This document shows, in pieces, positions 63,538-64,000 of a stretch of DNA of 64,000 bases; the stretch's first letter is position 1; each line of letters opens with the position of its first letter. The stretch lies in assembly GCA_905233765.1 (NCBI GenBank), contig CAJOCU010000007.1:58044-122043 (forward strand), written 5' to 3'. Below the pieces are notes generated by a model. It was not told the origin of the DNA and made no database searches. It saw only the letters and a program-made list of their open reading frames with translations. The stretch is from an uncultured Bacteroidaceae bacterium. GTDB taxonomy: Bacteria; Bacteroidota; Bacteroidia; Bacteroidales; Bacteroidaceae. The position numbers and the translations under genes were made by a program.

Positions 63538-64000
63538 TTAGCCTACTTGACTGCCCGGCTTGACATCTTTCGTTGTCGTCACCACGCTCAGGCTCTCATC
63601 GAAATCCACGGCCGAGAGAATCATACCCTGGCTCTCAACGCCCATCATCTGGCGCGGCTCGAAGTTGGCCACGAAGAGGATGCGCTTGCCGATGAGCACC
63701 GACGGGTCCTCATAGAAGGCTGCAATGCCCGAGAGGATGGTGCGGTCGGTGCCGGAGCCGTCGTCGATGGTGAACTGCAACAGCTTCTTGCTCTTCTTCA
63801 CCTTCTGGCAGTCCTTGATGAGGCCAACGCGGATGTCGAGCTTCTCGAACGTCTCAAAACTGACGTTGGGCTTCACGGGAGCGGCCTGATAGCTGGCGGC
63901 CTCGTTCTCCTTCTTGATGCGTGCCAGGCGGTCCATCTGTGCCTGGATGGCCTCATCCTCGATCTTCTCGAAGAGCAGCTCTGGCTTCGCCAGCTGGTGG
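63538..64000 (-). CDS. metG: methionyl-tRNA synthetase, C-terminal part (cut by window)
   Basis: The frame is open to the window edge (from 63999), so only the last 153 codons are seen. After PELLFEKIEDEAIQAQMDRL comes the EMAP/Trbp111-like tRNA-binding domain (FETFEKLDIRVGLIKDCQKV, FVANFEPRQMMGVESQGM). This is the C-terminal dimerisation and tRNA-binding module of long MetRS. A free-standing Trbp protein is unlikely given the conserved upstream peptide. Confidence 0.9.
   Translation of the reverse strand, partial: HQLAKPELLFEKIEDEAIQAQMDRLARIKKENEAASYQAAPVKPNVSFETFEKLDIRVGLIKDCQKVKKSKKLLQFTIDDGSGTDRTILSGIAAFYEDPSVLIGKRILFVANFEPRQMMGVESQGMILSAVDFDESLSVVTTTKDVKPGSQVG

Overview
The window comes from a Bacteroidota chromosome, most likely order Bacteroidales and close to Prevotella. 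The evidence is the Bacteroidota promoter signature (TTTG or TTG, 18-20 bp, then TAnnTTTG) at more than a dozen gene starts, the gene families present (PorT, MG2-like surface protein, Bacteroidota-type V-ATPase with a DUF2764 gene, quinol:fumarate reductase, PG_1098-like methyltransferase) and the many lipoprotein signal peptides. There is no phage, plasmid, insertion sequence or CRISPR array; most of it is ordinary chromosome.

Layout. 1-1183: a 22-bp tandem repeat, an elongator tRNA-Met and porT (type IX secretion). 1291-8067 (+): rimP-nusA-infB-cvpA-sufB. 8072-13336 (-): sufC-sufD-ybeY, a TlpA-like lipoprotein, an SAM methyltransferase and a WbqC-like protein. 13493-15007 (+): a histidine-kinase-like membrane protein that has lost its phosphoacceptor. 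15004-23598 (-): a seven-gene run of porin, imelysin, di-heme peroxidase-like protein, second porin, heme-c lipoprotein, Rid/chorismatase-like protein and M16 protease. A 390-bp divergent region carrying a 22-bp-phased palindrome array separates it from 23989 (+), an RIC-like hemerythrin/LuxR regulator, followed by ruvB and sufS. 27431-28627 (+): a MauE/thioredoxin membrane protein with a small Cys-rich lipoprotein. 28659-33931 (-): a GNAT-like protein, parE, coaD and an S41 protease. 34064-41925 (-): ald, frdCAB, glmM and a Ser-type sulfatase. 42103-52352 (+): an MG2-like surface protein, a NahK-like kinase, nhaA, parC, a DUF3316-like protein and an S41 lipoprotein. 52379-63232 (-): the V-type ATPase (E, DUF2764, A, B, D, I, K), pyrE, an SRPBCC protein, argH and a Cys-rich Rieske-like lipoprotein. 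The window ends with a candidate small RNA and the 3' end of metG.

How the genes fit together. The best candidate for an undescribed system is 15004-24978. A regulator whose sensor half resembles the di-iron repair protein RIC (YtfE/ScdA) is divergent from an envelope operon of porins, a surface imelysin and c-type heme proteins, which suggests iron or redox stress handling. The SUF iron-sulfur machinery is split into three pieces around it (sufB, sufCD, sufS). The ATPase proteolipid has the residues that bind sodium in Enterococcus NtpK, and nhaA is also present, so sodium energetics are likely.

Three kinds of repeat cut across the genes: GC-rich palindromic elements inserted in frame in at least six protein genes; repeats with a 7- or 8-nucleotide period filling operon gaps directly upstream of start codons; and the same kind of heptanucleotide repeat inside the ATPase subunit I gene, where it encodes coiled-coil heptads.
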